Assembly (NCBI RefSeq): GCF_023501975.1
Contig: NZ_JAMFLH010000008.1
Coordinates: 1-64,000, forward strand
Source: Altererythrobacter sp. KTW20L
GTDB taxonomy: Bacteria > Pseudomonadota > Alphaproteobacteria > Sphingomonadales > Sphingomonadaceae
DNA: 64,000 nucleotides
Reading direction: 5' to 3'
The notes under the pieces were generated by a model that was not told the origin of the DNA, searched no databases, and saw only the letters and a program-made list of their open reading frames with translations. The stretch's first letter is position 1, and the number at the start of each line of letters is the position of its first letter. Positions 23,701 through 31,364 of this stretch are shown piece by piece. Position numbers and translations under genes: made by a program.

Positions 23701-25994
23701 CTGCGGCGACCGCGAGCTAGGCCAGTGACAAGGTCGGTGAACAGCCATGCGCTGGGAACCAGGAGAGCAAGCGCTGTCCAGAACAGCGGCGAGCCGGGCA
23801 GGATAAACCATCCGCCTAGCAGAAGCAGGACCACGCTGGCCGGTACCAGGCTCCGTCGCATGTTGTCCCAGATGCGCAACCGGTCGAATAGTGTGAGTCG
23901 GTTAGGAAGGCGCGTTCCTCCAGGACCTGGCACGCGACCCAGCAACCAGGGCAGAAGCTGCCAGTCTCCCCTTATCCAGCGGTGCCAGCGGCGCACGTAA
24001 GCGGCATAGTTGTCCGGATAGCTTTCATAGACAATGATGTCGCTCGCCAGACCGGCCCGGCCATGCAGGCCTTCCCACAGATCGTGACTCAGGAGCTGGT
24101 TCTCCGGAATTCGTCCCTCAAGCGACCGGGCGAAAGCTGCTACGTCGTAAATTCCCTTGCCGACATAGTTTCCTGTGCCGGTCAGGTCCTGAAAGACATC
24201 GCTTACCGCACGCGAATAGATGTCGATCGCCGTATCGCCGCCAAACAAGCGGGCGAACAGCGTGTCGCGTCCGTGGGGCGCTATCTCAACTCGCGGCTGC
24301 AACACGGTGTAGCCGGAAACTACCCGTCCGCTCTCATTGAAGACGGGCCGGTTGAGAGGATGGGCCAAGGTGCTAGCCAGCCGCGCGACGCTGCCCGGAG
24401 GCAAGCGCGTATCGGCATCGGCTGTCACGACGAACCTTGCGCCAACCAGCTTGTCCACTTCGCCGACAAAGACGGGGAAGCTGTCGCGGTTGCCGGTTAG
24501 CAGGAAAGTGTTGAATTCATCGATCTTGCCGCGCTTGCGCTCCCAGGCCATCCAGCATCCCTGAGTCGGGTTGTGGCGCCTGGTCCGATGTAGCAGGCAG
24601 AAGCCCCCTCCGAGCTTGCGATTGAGGCGCTGTATGCCTCGTCGCAGCGTTCGCTCAATCTCCTGGTCAGCCGGGGCTAGTTCATCCTGGGCATCTGCAG
24701 GATCGCTCAACAGGACATAGCCCCTAGCGCCGGGATTGGCGAGGCGATGTGCTTCGAGGCGAGACAGGACGTCCCGCGCTTCGGCGACGTTTCCGATGAT
24801 GACTGGTACAGCGACAATTGTCGGCCACTCCGGATCTATTGCTTCTGAAAAATCGAGCTTGGGCAATTGCCGTGGACCGACGGTCAAAGTCACCAGCCAG
24901 TTCACGATGGTAATGGCGAGCACCGTGACCGGAAGGGCGGAAAGCGCCAGTCCAAAAATCCATCCAGTCAGGTCCGCGCGCTGGTATGAAAGATAGGCAG
25001 CCGGCAGCAACAGCCCCACGATGCCGCACAGGAATAGGGCAGCGGCATAGGTGCTACCAGGTCGCTGCAGCAGCCGGCGGCCTGCGCGCCGGGTCCATGG
25101 TTGGACAATACCCATAGACCTCTCAAGGTCGACAATCCCGCTTCCGATCAGCCAGTGACCGACATGATTGCGGGGCTGCGCGGTGTGCTGCGCACTGAGG
25201 GAAATTGCTTGTTCCGCAACAGCGAGTTCGTCCTTGCTTCCCAGCTCGGCCAATCGCTCGACTGACTGGCGGCAGGCGTCTCGCGTGTCGAAGTCCATCT
25301 GTGGATAGGTATCTGCCGGGTCACGAGCCAGGATTTTGTCAACGTGACTGGTGGCATCGAAAATCTCCTTCCATCTGAGGCTGGAGACTACGGCAAGGTT
25401 CGCGATGGCTCGAGCGACGCAATCGGCACCGCCGCCCGATTGCATGTTCAGCGCGCAACTCCGGCTTATGGCAAAGGGGGCGCGAACCGTGCGGAATGCC
25501 TCGGCAACTCCCGCTACAAGGCGTTCGATGCAGGCGATTCTGAGCATCGCGGGAAGGGCCCACAACTCCGCGATGTCGAGCGCGTGGTGCGATTGATAGC
25601 CTTCCAGATATGCCAGGACATTCTCGCGCGAGAGCTGGAAGTGGCTGGCGGCAAGAAGGTCATGCGCCAGCAGCAAGATCCGCGGCTCACCTGCGGCCGG
25701 ACCAACACTCAGTGGGCGAAGCCGCAAATAGAAGCCGCTCGGCATGTCCTCGCGCAGCAACATCATGGCGCGCTGAACCTGATAGCCGTTGTCGAGCAAC
25801 CATTCCGCAGCAGAGGACGAAGCCGGTTCCGATTTCGCCGCCGCCGCCATCGCCTGAGCCAGCCACGGGGCTATTCGGTCAATCGCCCGCCACGCAGGCA
25901 CCGGCTGGGGACGCTCCCTCCGCCCCCCGAAACTGAGCGACTTTCCGGTTTCCCAACCGTGGACCGCAACAGGGTCGTAAAATGGTTCGGGCAT
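17784..25994 (-). CDS. ndvB: Cyclic beta-1,2-glucan synthase (NdvB/ChvB-like)
   Basis: The 2736-residue protein is close to the usual size of this family. Order: N-terminal domain (1-310), two membrane segments (about 310-375), a GT84 glycosyltransferase with the DXD region VTADADTRLPPGS near 523, further membrane segments (about 715-890), a glucoamylase-like domain (about 920-1370, with STVDSGNLAVSL), two GH94 sugar-binding domains, and the GH94 catalytic domain with GDWNDGMNRVG near 2400. It polymerises and cyclises beta-1,2-glucan from UDP-glucose and trims it by phosphorolysis at the inner membrane. The ATG at 25994 overlaps the usp stop as TGATG, so translation is coupled. No NdvA exporter is in the window. 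Confidence 0.93.
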   Translation of the reverse strand: MPEPFYDPVAVHGWETGKSLSFGGRRERPQPVPAWRAIDRIAPWLAQAMAAAAKSEPASSSAAEWLLDNGYQVQRAMMLLREDMPSGFYLRLRPLSVGPAAGEPRILLLAHDLLAASHFQLSRENVLAYLEGYQSHHALDIAELWALPAMLRIACIERLVAGVAEAFRTVRAPFAISRSCALNMQSGGGADCVARAIANLAVVSSLRWKEIFDATSHVDKILARDPADTYPQMDFDTRDACRQSVERLAELGSKDELAVAEQAISLSAQHTAQPRNHVGHWLIGSGIVDLERSMGIVQPWTRRAGRRLLQRPGSTYAAALFLCGIVGLLLPAAYLSYQRADLTGWIFGLALSALPVTVLAITIVNWLVTLTVGPRQLPKLDFSEAIDPEWPTIVAVPVIIGNVAEARDVLSRLEAHRLANPGARGYVLLSDPADAQDELAPADQEIERTLRRGIQRLNRKLGGGFCLLHRTRRHNPTQGCWMAWERKRGKIDEFNTFLLTGNRDSFPVFVGEVDKLVGARFVVTADADTRLPPGSVARLASTLAHPLNRPVFNESGRVVSGYTVLQPRVEIAPHGRDTLFARLFGGDTAIDIYSRAVSDVFQDLTGTGNYVGKGIYDVAAFARSLEGRIPENQLLSHDLWEGLHGRAGLASDIIVYESYPDNYAAYVRRWHRWIRGDWQLLPWLLGRVPGPGGTRLPNRLTLFDRLRIWDNMRRSLVPASVVLLLLGGWFILPGSPLFWTALALLVPSAWLFTDLVTGLARGRRRGVIAGTMRQAGEHLQRWLLQVVFLLSDMAIAIHAIGITLFRLRRGTMLLEWTSAAHVSGLLARNSVLGSQWGATWTSPILALTMVPFLVLDHHALAAAAALLAMWFAAPGFAAWTAQPRNPKLEPLSADDRQYLRVLARRSWLYFECFAGPEDHWLPPDNHQEAPIRATAHRTSPTNIGMLALSALSAWRLGHLGTPEFVVRMQAMLDTLDKLERWNGHILNWYDTRTLAPLEPRYVSTVDSGNLAVSLIVLANGCRDIIATAHFRSERWEGLKDCLHLLGEALEQSDLGADLRERIKQLQGRVATNPDDRSAWQVMIRDATDQLTLLRGELADALEMREAVDLASLEDLRDWLERSEHHLQECSNELQERTAAGQPGSIKELIRIAGRARRMAEGMDFRGLYDSHRKLFHIGYDVSSQRIDQHYYDLLASEARLASYFAIAKRDVAPDHWFQLGRPIVKRKRQLALVSWNGSMFEYLMPSLFLRSDPSTLLGETETAAVALQKSYADRQGVPWGISESGFASHGTDGIWRYRAFGVPELGLRRGLADDLVITPYATALALAAAPREAVANMRRLAARGAMGRLGFHEALDFTPERATDDGNPALVRSYMAHHHGMSIAAIANVLCEDVLVRWFHADERMESVDLLLNERIPWELPPELKRVDHIRTDSAEAPALPRPQSWEASPGLRPMTFLLGNGRMSLRIGSDGCGDLLWNGNALTCPTGINRDKGQFIYLRDRASGCTWSPTSAPIDGADDRHLVVHPHKLEFRCRAGTVSTSLEVFISAAQDVEVRRIRLVNDSPDHTLVEFASHADCALAEAGEWSRHPAFARLFVASRSYPEIDVLAFTRRGRNPDTPGLAMAQRFVGTTGLARLKDVEVSRVRSRGRLGTRTRFPHFDQTCKQPEQYPLDPVSAFGGELALPPHGEAEFAIVTVVAPRESEALELAGRYTSLAALDWAEQDAAEAARNNLRAIDLPAARLREAELLLSALIRPSGPATPLSAPPGDKVVREDLWALGISGDLPILLVELDEQFDSAELRFVLAAHRSWRWRGSQIDLVLLHPGLPGYVEPLRERVLDLLRDSNADEHLGERGGIMLVGREQNDARAIRALRCAATAMIVDGRGSIEEQLREAETERMPVPLFVATAPLSTSPEASQADSPAEHLTLHNGLGGFTPDGRYCIDIPAKACTPAPWANVLANHTFGSIVTEAGLGFSFAENSGENRLTPWHNDAVSDPPAEALYLRDEETGEVWSVTSLPAGDDTARRVVHGFGETEWSCQSKGLEQQMQCFVANGDPIKVVTLRLRNRSQSTRRLTATFYADWLLGTTPGEPAPFRSSFYRPDLAAILGRNPWQREYRHKLAFLASTGAVHSFTSSRADFLGHAPDWLRPPGLDAWGLGERMENHGADATAALQVHLDIAPEETSEIAFLIGEVESEEGLPTILRHWRAPGTTETERHKLAMEWKRRCGAIEVKTPDPAFDVMVNRWLVYQTMSSRLFARAGYYQASGAYGFRDQLQDVLALLLSSPDLAREHILRAAAHQFEEGDVLHWWHPPSSKGVRTRCSDDLAWLPFAVARYVAATGDTGVLDERVPFLHAPELAASEHDRFSEFPRGTDASLFEHCLRAFDRSFRLGQRGLPLIGDGDWNDGMNRVGSGGLGESVWLAWFLAVTIRDFADMCEATGQHDFALRWLPRREQLLASVERHGWDGEWYVRAFDDQGRPWGSSSNDECRIDALVQSWAVIAGADKARSAQAIDNAFKHLVLPDDKIARLLDPPFDETARDPGYIKAYPPGIRENGGQYSHGSAWLGIACAMQGDGARAKAVFDRLNPVRHAATQKDVETYRTEPYALAADIAAGDHLGRGGWSWYTGAAGWTWRLATEHILGIRLEGDRVAIAPCLPPDWPGFSATLRRDGAIEIEVNRGNAAQCLVDGKPSIASSITFPGAGKVTRVELTIAGQPRGGAVTTPEIEIEASDV

Positions 25995-27001
25995 CAAGCG
26001 GTCGCGGGCGAGCTGTTAAGTGGCCCGCGGGCATTATCCAGCAAGCGATAGTGCGCAATCGAGGGCTCGACTGCAGGCCTCACCGCGTCCTTACCGGAAC
26101 CCACCAAGATCGTGGGAGCAGACAACCGGTCGAGCAGATAGCTCGCCGTGCTGCCCAGCGGAAGTTGCGCGCAGGAATTGAAACCTTGGCCGCGGGTCGA
26201 CATGATAACCATGTCCGGCGTTTCTTGCGCGATGAATTCTTCCAAGCGGGTGCGCGGGTCTCCTTTCAGACATTGACTGCGAGCGGCTAGTCCGAGATTC
26301 TGCAGTCGGCGAAGGGTCGCCTCGAGAAAGGTGCAGGCGGCCTTTTCGTTGTGCTCCTCGACCTGCTTCTGAAGTGCGAGATCGCTACTGCCCGGCAGGC
26401 CGAACTTCTCGACGCCTCTCGAAGACATGACATGCACGAGAAGCAACTCCGCTGGCACGGTGCGCGCGATGTCAATCGCTTGGGCCAAGGCTGCTTCAGC
26501 GAAGTCGGAACCATCGACTGGTATAGCGATGCGGAGGCGAGGGGTGCCTAGTGTACGGTAACCACGCGGCACCACCAGGATGTGTTGCGCGCCGAGTTCC
26601 AGCAGACTGCGGGTGAGGACACCGCTGTCTTGTTGCCGGGAGGCTCCGACCACGATCATCGGGGCGGGCCTGGCAAGGTTGCGCTCGAAGAGGGCAGCTT
26701 GCCAGCTGCCCCCCTCGATTTGTATTTCCGGCTGCATCGCGGGGTTGGGCAGGCACGCCTGCAGGCTCTCGAGATTTTCCCTCATTGCATTCCGCTTGAA
26801 GTGCCACTCGAGCGGATCCGGCGGCGTAGCTCTGGACCGGTCGAATTCGATGGCGTGATAGAATACCAGCGGTCGCCCGAACCACTGGGCATATCCCGCT
26901 GCGGCCTCGGCAACTTCCCGCGAGCGGGCCGTGCCATCGAGGCATGCAATGACAGCAGGGGTCGTAGCCGAATCACGGAAGGAGAACGCCGAAACAGTCA
27001 T
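25994..27001 (-). CDS. Universal stress protein, tandem UspA domains
   Basis: The start is the ATG at 27001 (AGAGGTG upstream); 335 residues. Domain 1 (about 15-150) is degenerate. Domain 2 (about 160-300) has the conserved LRIAIPVDGSDFAEAAL start and the ATP-type tail MVIMSTRGQGFNSCAQLPLG followed by STASYLLDRLSAPTILV, close to the G-x2-G-x9-G-[ST] motif. The gene leads the usp-ndvB operon with a TGATG junction. Coupling a stress protein to glucan synthesis suggests that the glucan is made under island stress conditions. It is divergent from the kinase-fusion gene. Confidence 0.9.
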   Translation of the reverse strand: MTVSAFSFRDSATTPAVIACLDGTARSREVAEAAAGYAQWFGRPLVFYHAIEFDRSRATPPDPLEWHFKRNAMRENLESLQACLPNPAMQPEIQIEGGSWQAALFERNLARPAPMIVVGASRQQDSGVLTRSLLELGAQHILVVPRGYRTLGTPRLRIAIPVDGSDFAEAALAQAIDIARTVPAELLLVHVMSSRGVEKFGLPGSSDLALQKQVEEHNEKAACTFLEATLRRLQNLGLAARSQCLKGDPRTRLEEFIAQETPDMVIMSTRGQGFNSCAQLPLGSTASYLLDRLSAPTILVGSGKDAVRPAVEPSIAHYRLLDNARGPLNSSPATA

Positions 27002-27236
27002 TGGTTTTTCACCTCTCTGTTTGCAGAAGCACCCCTCGCGCTGCTGCGCGTCAGGCTGACAGGCCCGGACGGAACATGCTTCGGACATCGTGCTCGATGT
27101 GCAAGAGTTCAGCCCAGGCCGCTCGTCCTCGGTATCCGCAATGTTCCCAATGGGAGAGGTGAGGGCGGATGGTTATCGAATGCGCGCAGGCGTCGGTCTG
27201 TCAGTGTCGCGAGACGGAAAGGTAGCCGGGGGAGAA

Positions 27237-28796
27237 ATGCCAGGACCGGGCGACCAGCACGAAGTGATCGAATTCCTGTCCGATCCGGCATCCTATGGAT
27301 GTGACGAACCAATCGAGCGGATCGACACCCATGCAGCGATTATATTCCTCGCTGGAGATCGAGCCTACAAACTCAAGCGTGCGATCCGTTTGCCCTATTT
27401 GGACTTTTCGACGGTCGCAAAGCGCAGGAAGGTTTGCGAAAGCGAACTGACGCTCAACAGGCGCACCGCGCCTGATCTCTATCTCGAGGTGCGCTCGATC
27501 GGTCGGGTGAGCGAGGGAAGATACGCGTTTGGCAAGGGAAGGCCGGTCGACTGGCTTGTGGTGATGAAGCGTTTCCCGCCAGAATGCTTGCTGGAAACGA
27601 TGGTGCGGTCAGGTCCTCTGGATAGCGCCCTCACCCGGCAACTGGCTCGCGCCATCGCGGACTTTCATGGCTCAGCCGAAGTTGCGCGAGGAGATGGCAC
27701 CCGCAAGATTCAAGACGTGATCGAGGGCAACCGCGTCAGCATGGCTGCGCTGCCCGAAGGCCTGCTGTCAAAGGAGAAGTGCAACCGGCTTTTTTATGAC
27801 AGTCTCGCCATGGCGGAGCCGCTGGCAGGGCTGCTCAATGAACGGTCGGCCCGCGGGTTCATGCGGCATTGCCATGGCGATCTGCACCTCGGCAACATCT
27901 GTGTGTGGCAAGGGCGGGCAACCCTGTTCGACTGCCTGGAGTTCGATGCTCATCTGGCTACGATCGATTTGCTCTATGACCTGGCGTTCCTGCTGATGGA
28001 TATGTGGCATCGGGGCCATCACAGCGAAGCTTCGCTGCTCTTCAACCGCTACTGCGATCTCCGCGGCGAGAACGACGGGCTCGCCGTTTTGCCGTTGTTT
28101 CTCTCGATGCGTGCAGCAGTGCGCGCGCATGTCGAGGGCACTGCCGCGACCCGACTGGAACCTGCCACCGCGCGTGATGCGAAAATTCAAGTTGCCCGCG
28201 GCTATCTCGATGCGGCGTTGGCCCTGCTGGAAAGGCCGACGGCGCGCCTGATCGCAATTGGCGGCCTTAGCGGAAGCGGCAAATCGACCCTCGCGGCCTC
28301 ACTCGCTCCGCTGACTGGTACTCCACCGGGGGCTCGCTGGCTCCGGACAGATGTGCTACGCAAGAAGCTTGCCGGTGTCGAACCCGAAGCCCATCTGCCG
28401 GAAAGTGCCTATACTTCCGCAACGCACGAAGCCGTCTATCGGGCGCTGCTGGACGAGGTGAGAACCACGCTCGCGGCTGGCTGGCCGGTAATTGTCGACG
28501 CAGTGTTCGACTTTCCTGACACGAGGAAGCGGATCAGATCGCTTGCGGATGACCTTGGCATACCTTTCAAAGGCTTGTGGCTCGAGGCCAGCCGTCATAT
28601 TCTCCACGAGAGAGTCCGTCGCCGAAAGGGAGATGCCTCCGACGCCGGCCCTGCCGTTGTCGACAAGCAATTGCAGCGCGACATCGGATCGCTTGCTGGG
28701 TGGGCGAGAGTGGATGCCGACTGCGATGCTGGTCAGACCTTGTTGCACGCGTGCGCAGCCTTGGGATTTTCTAAGTCCGCGCCAGAGTCACGCTGA
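27237..28796 (+). CDS. Aminoglycoside phosphotransferase-like / P-loop kinase fusion protein
   Basis: 519 residues from the ATG at 27237 (GGGGGAG just upstream; the open frame reaches 27090, so the start is uncertain). N-terminal part: APH/choline-kinase fold with the catalytic HGDLHLGN at about 213-220 and the metal-binding DCLEFDA. C-terminal part: a P-loop NTPase with GGLSGSGKST at about 342-351, resembling gluconate-kinase or zeta-toxin-type kinases. This two-domain family is typically found in hypoxia/stress clusters beside Usp genes. Its substrate is unknown, and antibiotic resistance should not be inferred. The 3' end overlaps the end of the convergent BLUF gene by 9 bases. Confidence 0.85.
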   Translation: MPGPGDQHEVIEFLSDPASYGCDEPIERIDTHAAIIFLAGDRAYKLKRAIRLPYLDFSTVAKRRKVCESELTLNRRTAPDLYLEVRSIGRVSEGRYAFGKGRPVDWLVVMKRFPPECLLETMVRSGPLDSALTRQLARAIADFHGSAEVARGDGTRKIQDVIEGNRVSMAALPEGLLSKEKCNRLFYDSLAMAEPLAGLLNERSARGFMRHCHGDLHLGNICVWQGRATLFDCLEFDAHLATIDLLYDLAFLLMDMWHRGHHSEASLLFNRYCDLRGENDGLAVLPLFLSMRAAVRAHVEGTAATRLEPATARDAKIQVARGYLDAALALLERPTARLIAIGGLSGSGKSTLAASLAPLTGTPPGARWLRTDVLRKKLAGVEPEAHLPESAYTSATHEAVYRALLDEVRTTLAAGWPVIVDAVFDFPDTRKRIRSLADDLGIPFKGLWLEASRHILHERVRRRKGDASDAGPAVVDKQLQRDIGSLAGWARVDADCDAGQTLLHACAALGFSKSAPESR

Positions 28797-29213
28797 AGGC
28801 TCGCAACGGGAGCGTCTGATATCGTCCAGCAGTCGGTCAAAGCGTCGCAGTGCTGCTCCGCCCCGCTTGGTGTGCAGCTCTGCCAGCAAGGGGGATAGTG
28901 AGGCGTCTGCGAAAGTCTCGTGCTCGAACCGCGCCATCCGCCACAGGGGAAATCGCCGCCTATTCGCAATGTCGCGACGCACCACGACGATCTCATGGTG
29001 CCGTGGATCAGCCAAAATGCTCTTCATTACATCGTCGACGGCATCCTCAGGGCCTTCCAGCACCTGGGCAAAATACATCGCTGTGACAATAAGCAAGCCG
29101 GTTATGCCGAGTTGAGAATTGCGGGCAATCGACACTGCGCGAATATCATCCAGCACCCTTGTCCGGCGCAAAGACGGGATTGACGGTCGACTTACGTAGG
29201 AAATAGTCAGCAT
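28788..29213 (-). CDS. BLUF-domain blue-light photoreceptor
   Basis: 141 residues from the ATG at 29213 (a TTG at 29231 would add six). The BLUF fold covers 1-95. All photochemical residues are present: Tyr6 (ISYVSR), Asn32 (RNSQLGITG), Gln50 (FAQVLEG) and Trp91 (FPLWRM). The rest is a short helical cap of about 45 residues. This is a short BLUF protein without an enzymatic output, so it probably signals by protein contact after FAD excitation. It is convergent with the kinase-fusion gene, with a 9-base overlap. Its place beside a FixL-like sensor suggests joint light and oxygen input. Confidence 0.9.
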   Translation of the reverse strand: MLTISYVSRPSIPSLRRTRVLDDIRAVSIARNSQLGITGLLIVTAMYFAQVLEGPEDAVDDVMKSILADPRHHEIVVVRRDIANRRRFPLWRMARFEHETFADASLSPLLAELHTKRGGAALRRFDRLLDDIRRSRCEPSA

Positions 29214-29370
29214 TTCAGCAACATACCTCAAGTGTGCTGCTCAACATTGGCGAAGGCATCTTGCGATGCCGTTAACCTTGTGCGCATGAAAGAGATGTGG
29301 AGATCGGTTCGCCCGGAGGAGAGCCGTGTTTGTGCAACACCAGTTAGCCAGCCAATCGATTTGCTTGGCG

Positions 29371-29919
29371 TCAATAGCCGAAGATACTGATCCCGCGTGA
29401 CTGGCGCTCGGTCGAACCGCGCAAGATGCCGTCGCTCGGAATCTCGGGTTTGAACTGCTGATGGCAGGCCAGGCAGTTCTGAATCAACCGGTCGCCGACT
29501 GACCTCCAGGCTTCCACCTCAGTTGATTTGGCCTCCGCCAACCGAACGGCATCCTCCCCGATGCCTGTCAATTCTTGTGAAAGTCGGATCCACTCTGATT
29601 CTTCCACCCATTGTTGGTCGAACGTGCCGGTGCCGGGAATCTGGATCACGGCACCGCCGAGCACTATTTCGTAAGCTGAATTGCTGACGAGATGCCAATC
29701 GTTGGCATTGCGCGGCAGGTCACCATTGCCAAGCGCGAAGATGTAATCTGCCGAATGGTCGATCATGCCGACCATTGCCGCATTGAGACTCACTGGCAGT
29801 GTCAGATCGCCGGCATTTGCTGTTGTCGTTTCCGTCGTGGGAGCATCTGCAGGTTGCTGGCAGCCTTGCAAGGCGATCAGGACTGCAATGGTGTAAAAGG
29901 CGATGCGAGTTCTCTTCAT
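29371..29919 (-). CDS. Lipoprotein with C-terminal CxxCH, c-type cytochrome candidate
   Basis: The 182-residue protein has a lipoprotein signal ending LQGC (Cys20), followed by a Thr/Ala-rich linker. Near the C-terminus, QNCLACHQQFKPEIP gives the haem c attachment motif CxxCH. The motif's late position after a helical body is like class II cytochromes (cytochrome c'). A distant methionine or open site could complete the haem. It is probably periplasmic and lipid-anchored, matured by the Ccm system encoded at 48-53 kb. It stands alone at the island's right end. It could sense or buffer small gases; that is speculation. Confidence 0.75.
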   Translation of the reverse strand: MKRTRIAFYTIAVLIALQGCQQPADAPTTETTTANAGDLTLPVSLNAAMVGMIDHSADYIFALGNGDLPRNANDWHLVSNSAYEIVLGGAVIQIPGTGTFDQQWVEESEWIRLSQELTGIGEDAVRLAEAKSTEVEAWRSVGDRLIQNCLACHQQFKPEIPSDGILRGSTERQSRGISIFGY

Positions 29920-30424
29920 AAAAGCTCCCTCACAGGATCAGGCTGATCGCCCAACGCGCAGCCTAGCCGGAAGCAGAAGAGCGCTGGTTTCCCGACTTGG
30001 CGAAGAGCCTTAAACGGCCCAGTGTGGAGCGCGGCATTCGTAATACTCCTAGGGGTGATCTATTCTCAAACCTGTCCGGCGACAGAACGTTTGGCACAAC
30101 GCAACGCTCAGCCCGGGTGGCGAGTCCTATGATCGCGATTACTGGACAAATTTATTGTCTGGCGAACGAAACGCTAGAGTTACATCTCCATATATCCACG
30201 AAAAAATAAGTTCTTTCGCATCAGCCCCCAAGCGAAGCTCGATTCGCGCTCATACGGGATCCCCGAGAGCGAAGAATTCCGCCACTAATGGCGCACTTCG
30301 TATTTCATTCTCCCCAAATCGCGTCAACTGAGAAAACCTCGCAACTCATGCGGCATCGCCTGCCAGTCGGCTAATTATGCTCCAGCAAGGGGCCGCCAGT
30401 CCCGTAGTGAGAACCCCTATTTCC
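29920..30424. other. Non-coding stretch, start of a decayed mobile region
   Basis: No supported gene. A plus-strand frame at 29997-30209 has no recognisable content. CGTAATACTCCTAG at 30039-30052 vaguely resembles the shared island motif but precedes no gene. Confidence 0.4.
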
Positions 30425-30576
30425 TATGCAGACCGCATAATCCGTTTGAAGACCGTGCTCGACCATCGCAGGTCAAGATCAGCACTCATGGGGCAGGCTG
30501 GTCTGAGGCAGCAATCAATCGCTGGGTCGCCGATCTGGCGCACTATCGCGGAGAGGATGCCGCGGAGCCGGTGTGA
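30425..30576 (+). pseudogene. AlpA-family phage regulator, remnant with internal deletion and frameshift
   Basis: One frame begins YADRIIRLKTVLD, the usual AlpA start. A second frame continues QVKISTHGAGWSEAAINRWV, the usual AlpA end, and stops at 30576. The helix-turn-helix centre (about 15-20 codons) is missing between them. AlpA proteins regulate excision of cryptic prophages and islands, so this marks a former integrative element. Confidence 0.7.
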
Positions 30577-30615
30577 GTGCGCTGGAACTTGTCGAACTGC
30601 TTTGCGTCTGGATAA

Positions 30616-30750
30616 ATGACGCCGCCCCGTATGATCGGTATCGGACGCACGAAGCTCTATGGGTTGATCTCCACCGACGAAATTGAGGCAGAGAAGATCG
30701 GCAGGGCGACGCGCATCATCATTGCCTTACGTAAGCCGATTAGTCGGTAA
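30616..30750 (+). pseudogene. Excisionase-type helix-turn-helix protein, truncated
   Basis: 44 codons read MIGIGRTKLYGLISTDEIEA, then EKIGRATRIIIALRKPISR. This is the second half of the excisionase-family (HTH_17) DNA-binding domain (xGIGRTKLYELI..GEIe..KIGRRT.I). The first helix before MIGIGRT is lacking, so I call it a remnant. A short intact variant is possible. It lies 40 bases after the AlpA remnant. Confidence 0.6.
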
Positions 30751-31364
30751 AGCACACCGAACTGACCTGGCACTATCCTAACTTGTGGCTAGCCAGAAAC
30801 AAAAGCGGCCCGGTCACTGCCAGGAGCTGCCGAACGGTGGCAGTGCCACTACGACAACAGTCCGCCTGGCAGCGGGAGGCCCTGAATGACCTTACGGTTT
30901 GCGGCACGGCGAAGGGGCTTTCGCCAATGCCTAATTGCGGAATTAGCGGCAAAGATGACGAGACAGCGGGCATCACAGGGGTTAGGAAATCGCGAATGAG
31001 TGCACGTTCAAAACGCGATTTCGTTCATTTTTTCGTGGGATATGATTAATCGAACAGCTGTTATATTAACAAAAATGTGGGGGTGAATGTGGGGGTAAGG
31101 AATCAGTCGCTTCAAAAAATCAAGAGAGTACAATTCAGTATTTGAAAAGTTCGATACAAGCCCTGCCACCACCGGTGCCCTTCCTTCGACTGAGAGAATG
31201 AACAGGTGGAACATCGCCGCCGACGCGGCGTTGAGCGCTGACTGGGACAGGTCGCGCGCGGAGGATTGCGCAACCGACCGCCCGCCCATGCGTCAGAATC
31301 CGATCGGGGCAGTAGTCCACCGATTGTCCGTGCTACCCTTGTGCCGCTTGGCGCTAAGTCCTAG
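30751..31364. other. Non-coding stretch before psd
   Basis: No supported gene. It holds an 8-base inverted repeat CACTGCCA (30815-30822) / TGGCAGTG (30838-30845) and the tandem repeat at 31074-31096. It probably contains the promoter of psd and the edge of the decayed element. Confidence 0.4.
31074..31096. repeat. Tandem direct repeat AATGTGGGGGT x2
   Basis: AATGTGGGGGT occurs at 31074-31084 and again at 31086-31096. It lies between the mobile-element remnants and the core genome, and may be part of an old integrase gene or attachment site. Confidence 0.5.

Noticed and set aside
27237-28796. Aminoglycoside resistance enzyme
   Set aside because: The APH-like fold is widespread in kinases of other small molecules, and this one is fused to a P-loop kinase in a stress island. 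Resistance is not supported.
30039-30052. CGTAATACTCCTAG, similar to the shared island motif
   Set aside because: No gene lies downstream on the plus strand, and the match is weaker than that of the five listed sites.
31148-31176. Sequence resembling a tRNA T-arm and CCA end (AGTTCGATAC...CTGCCACCA)
   Set aside because: The stem bases do not pair properly and no cloverleaf can be drawn; at most an old attachment-site trace.
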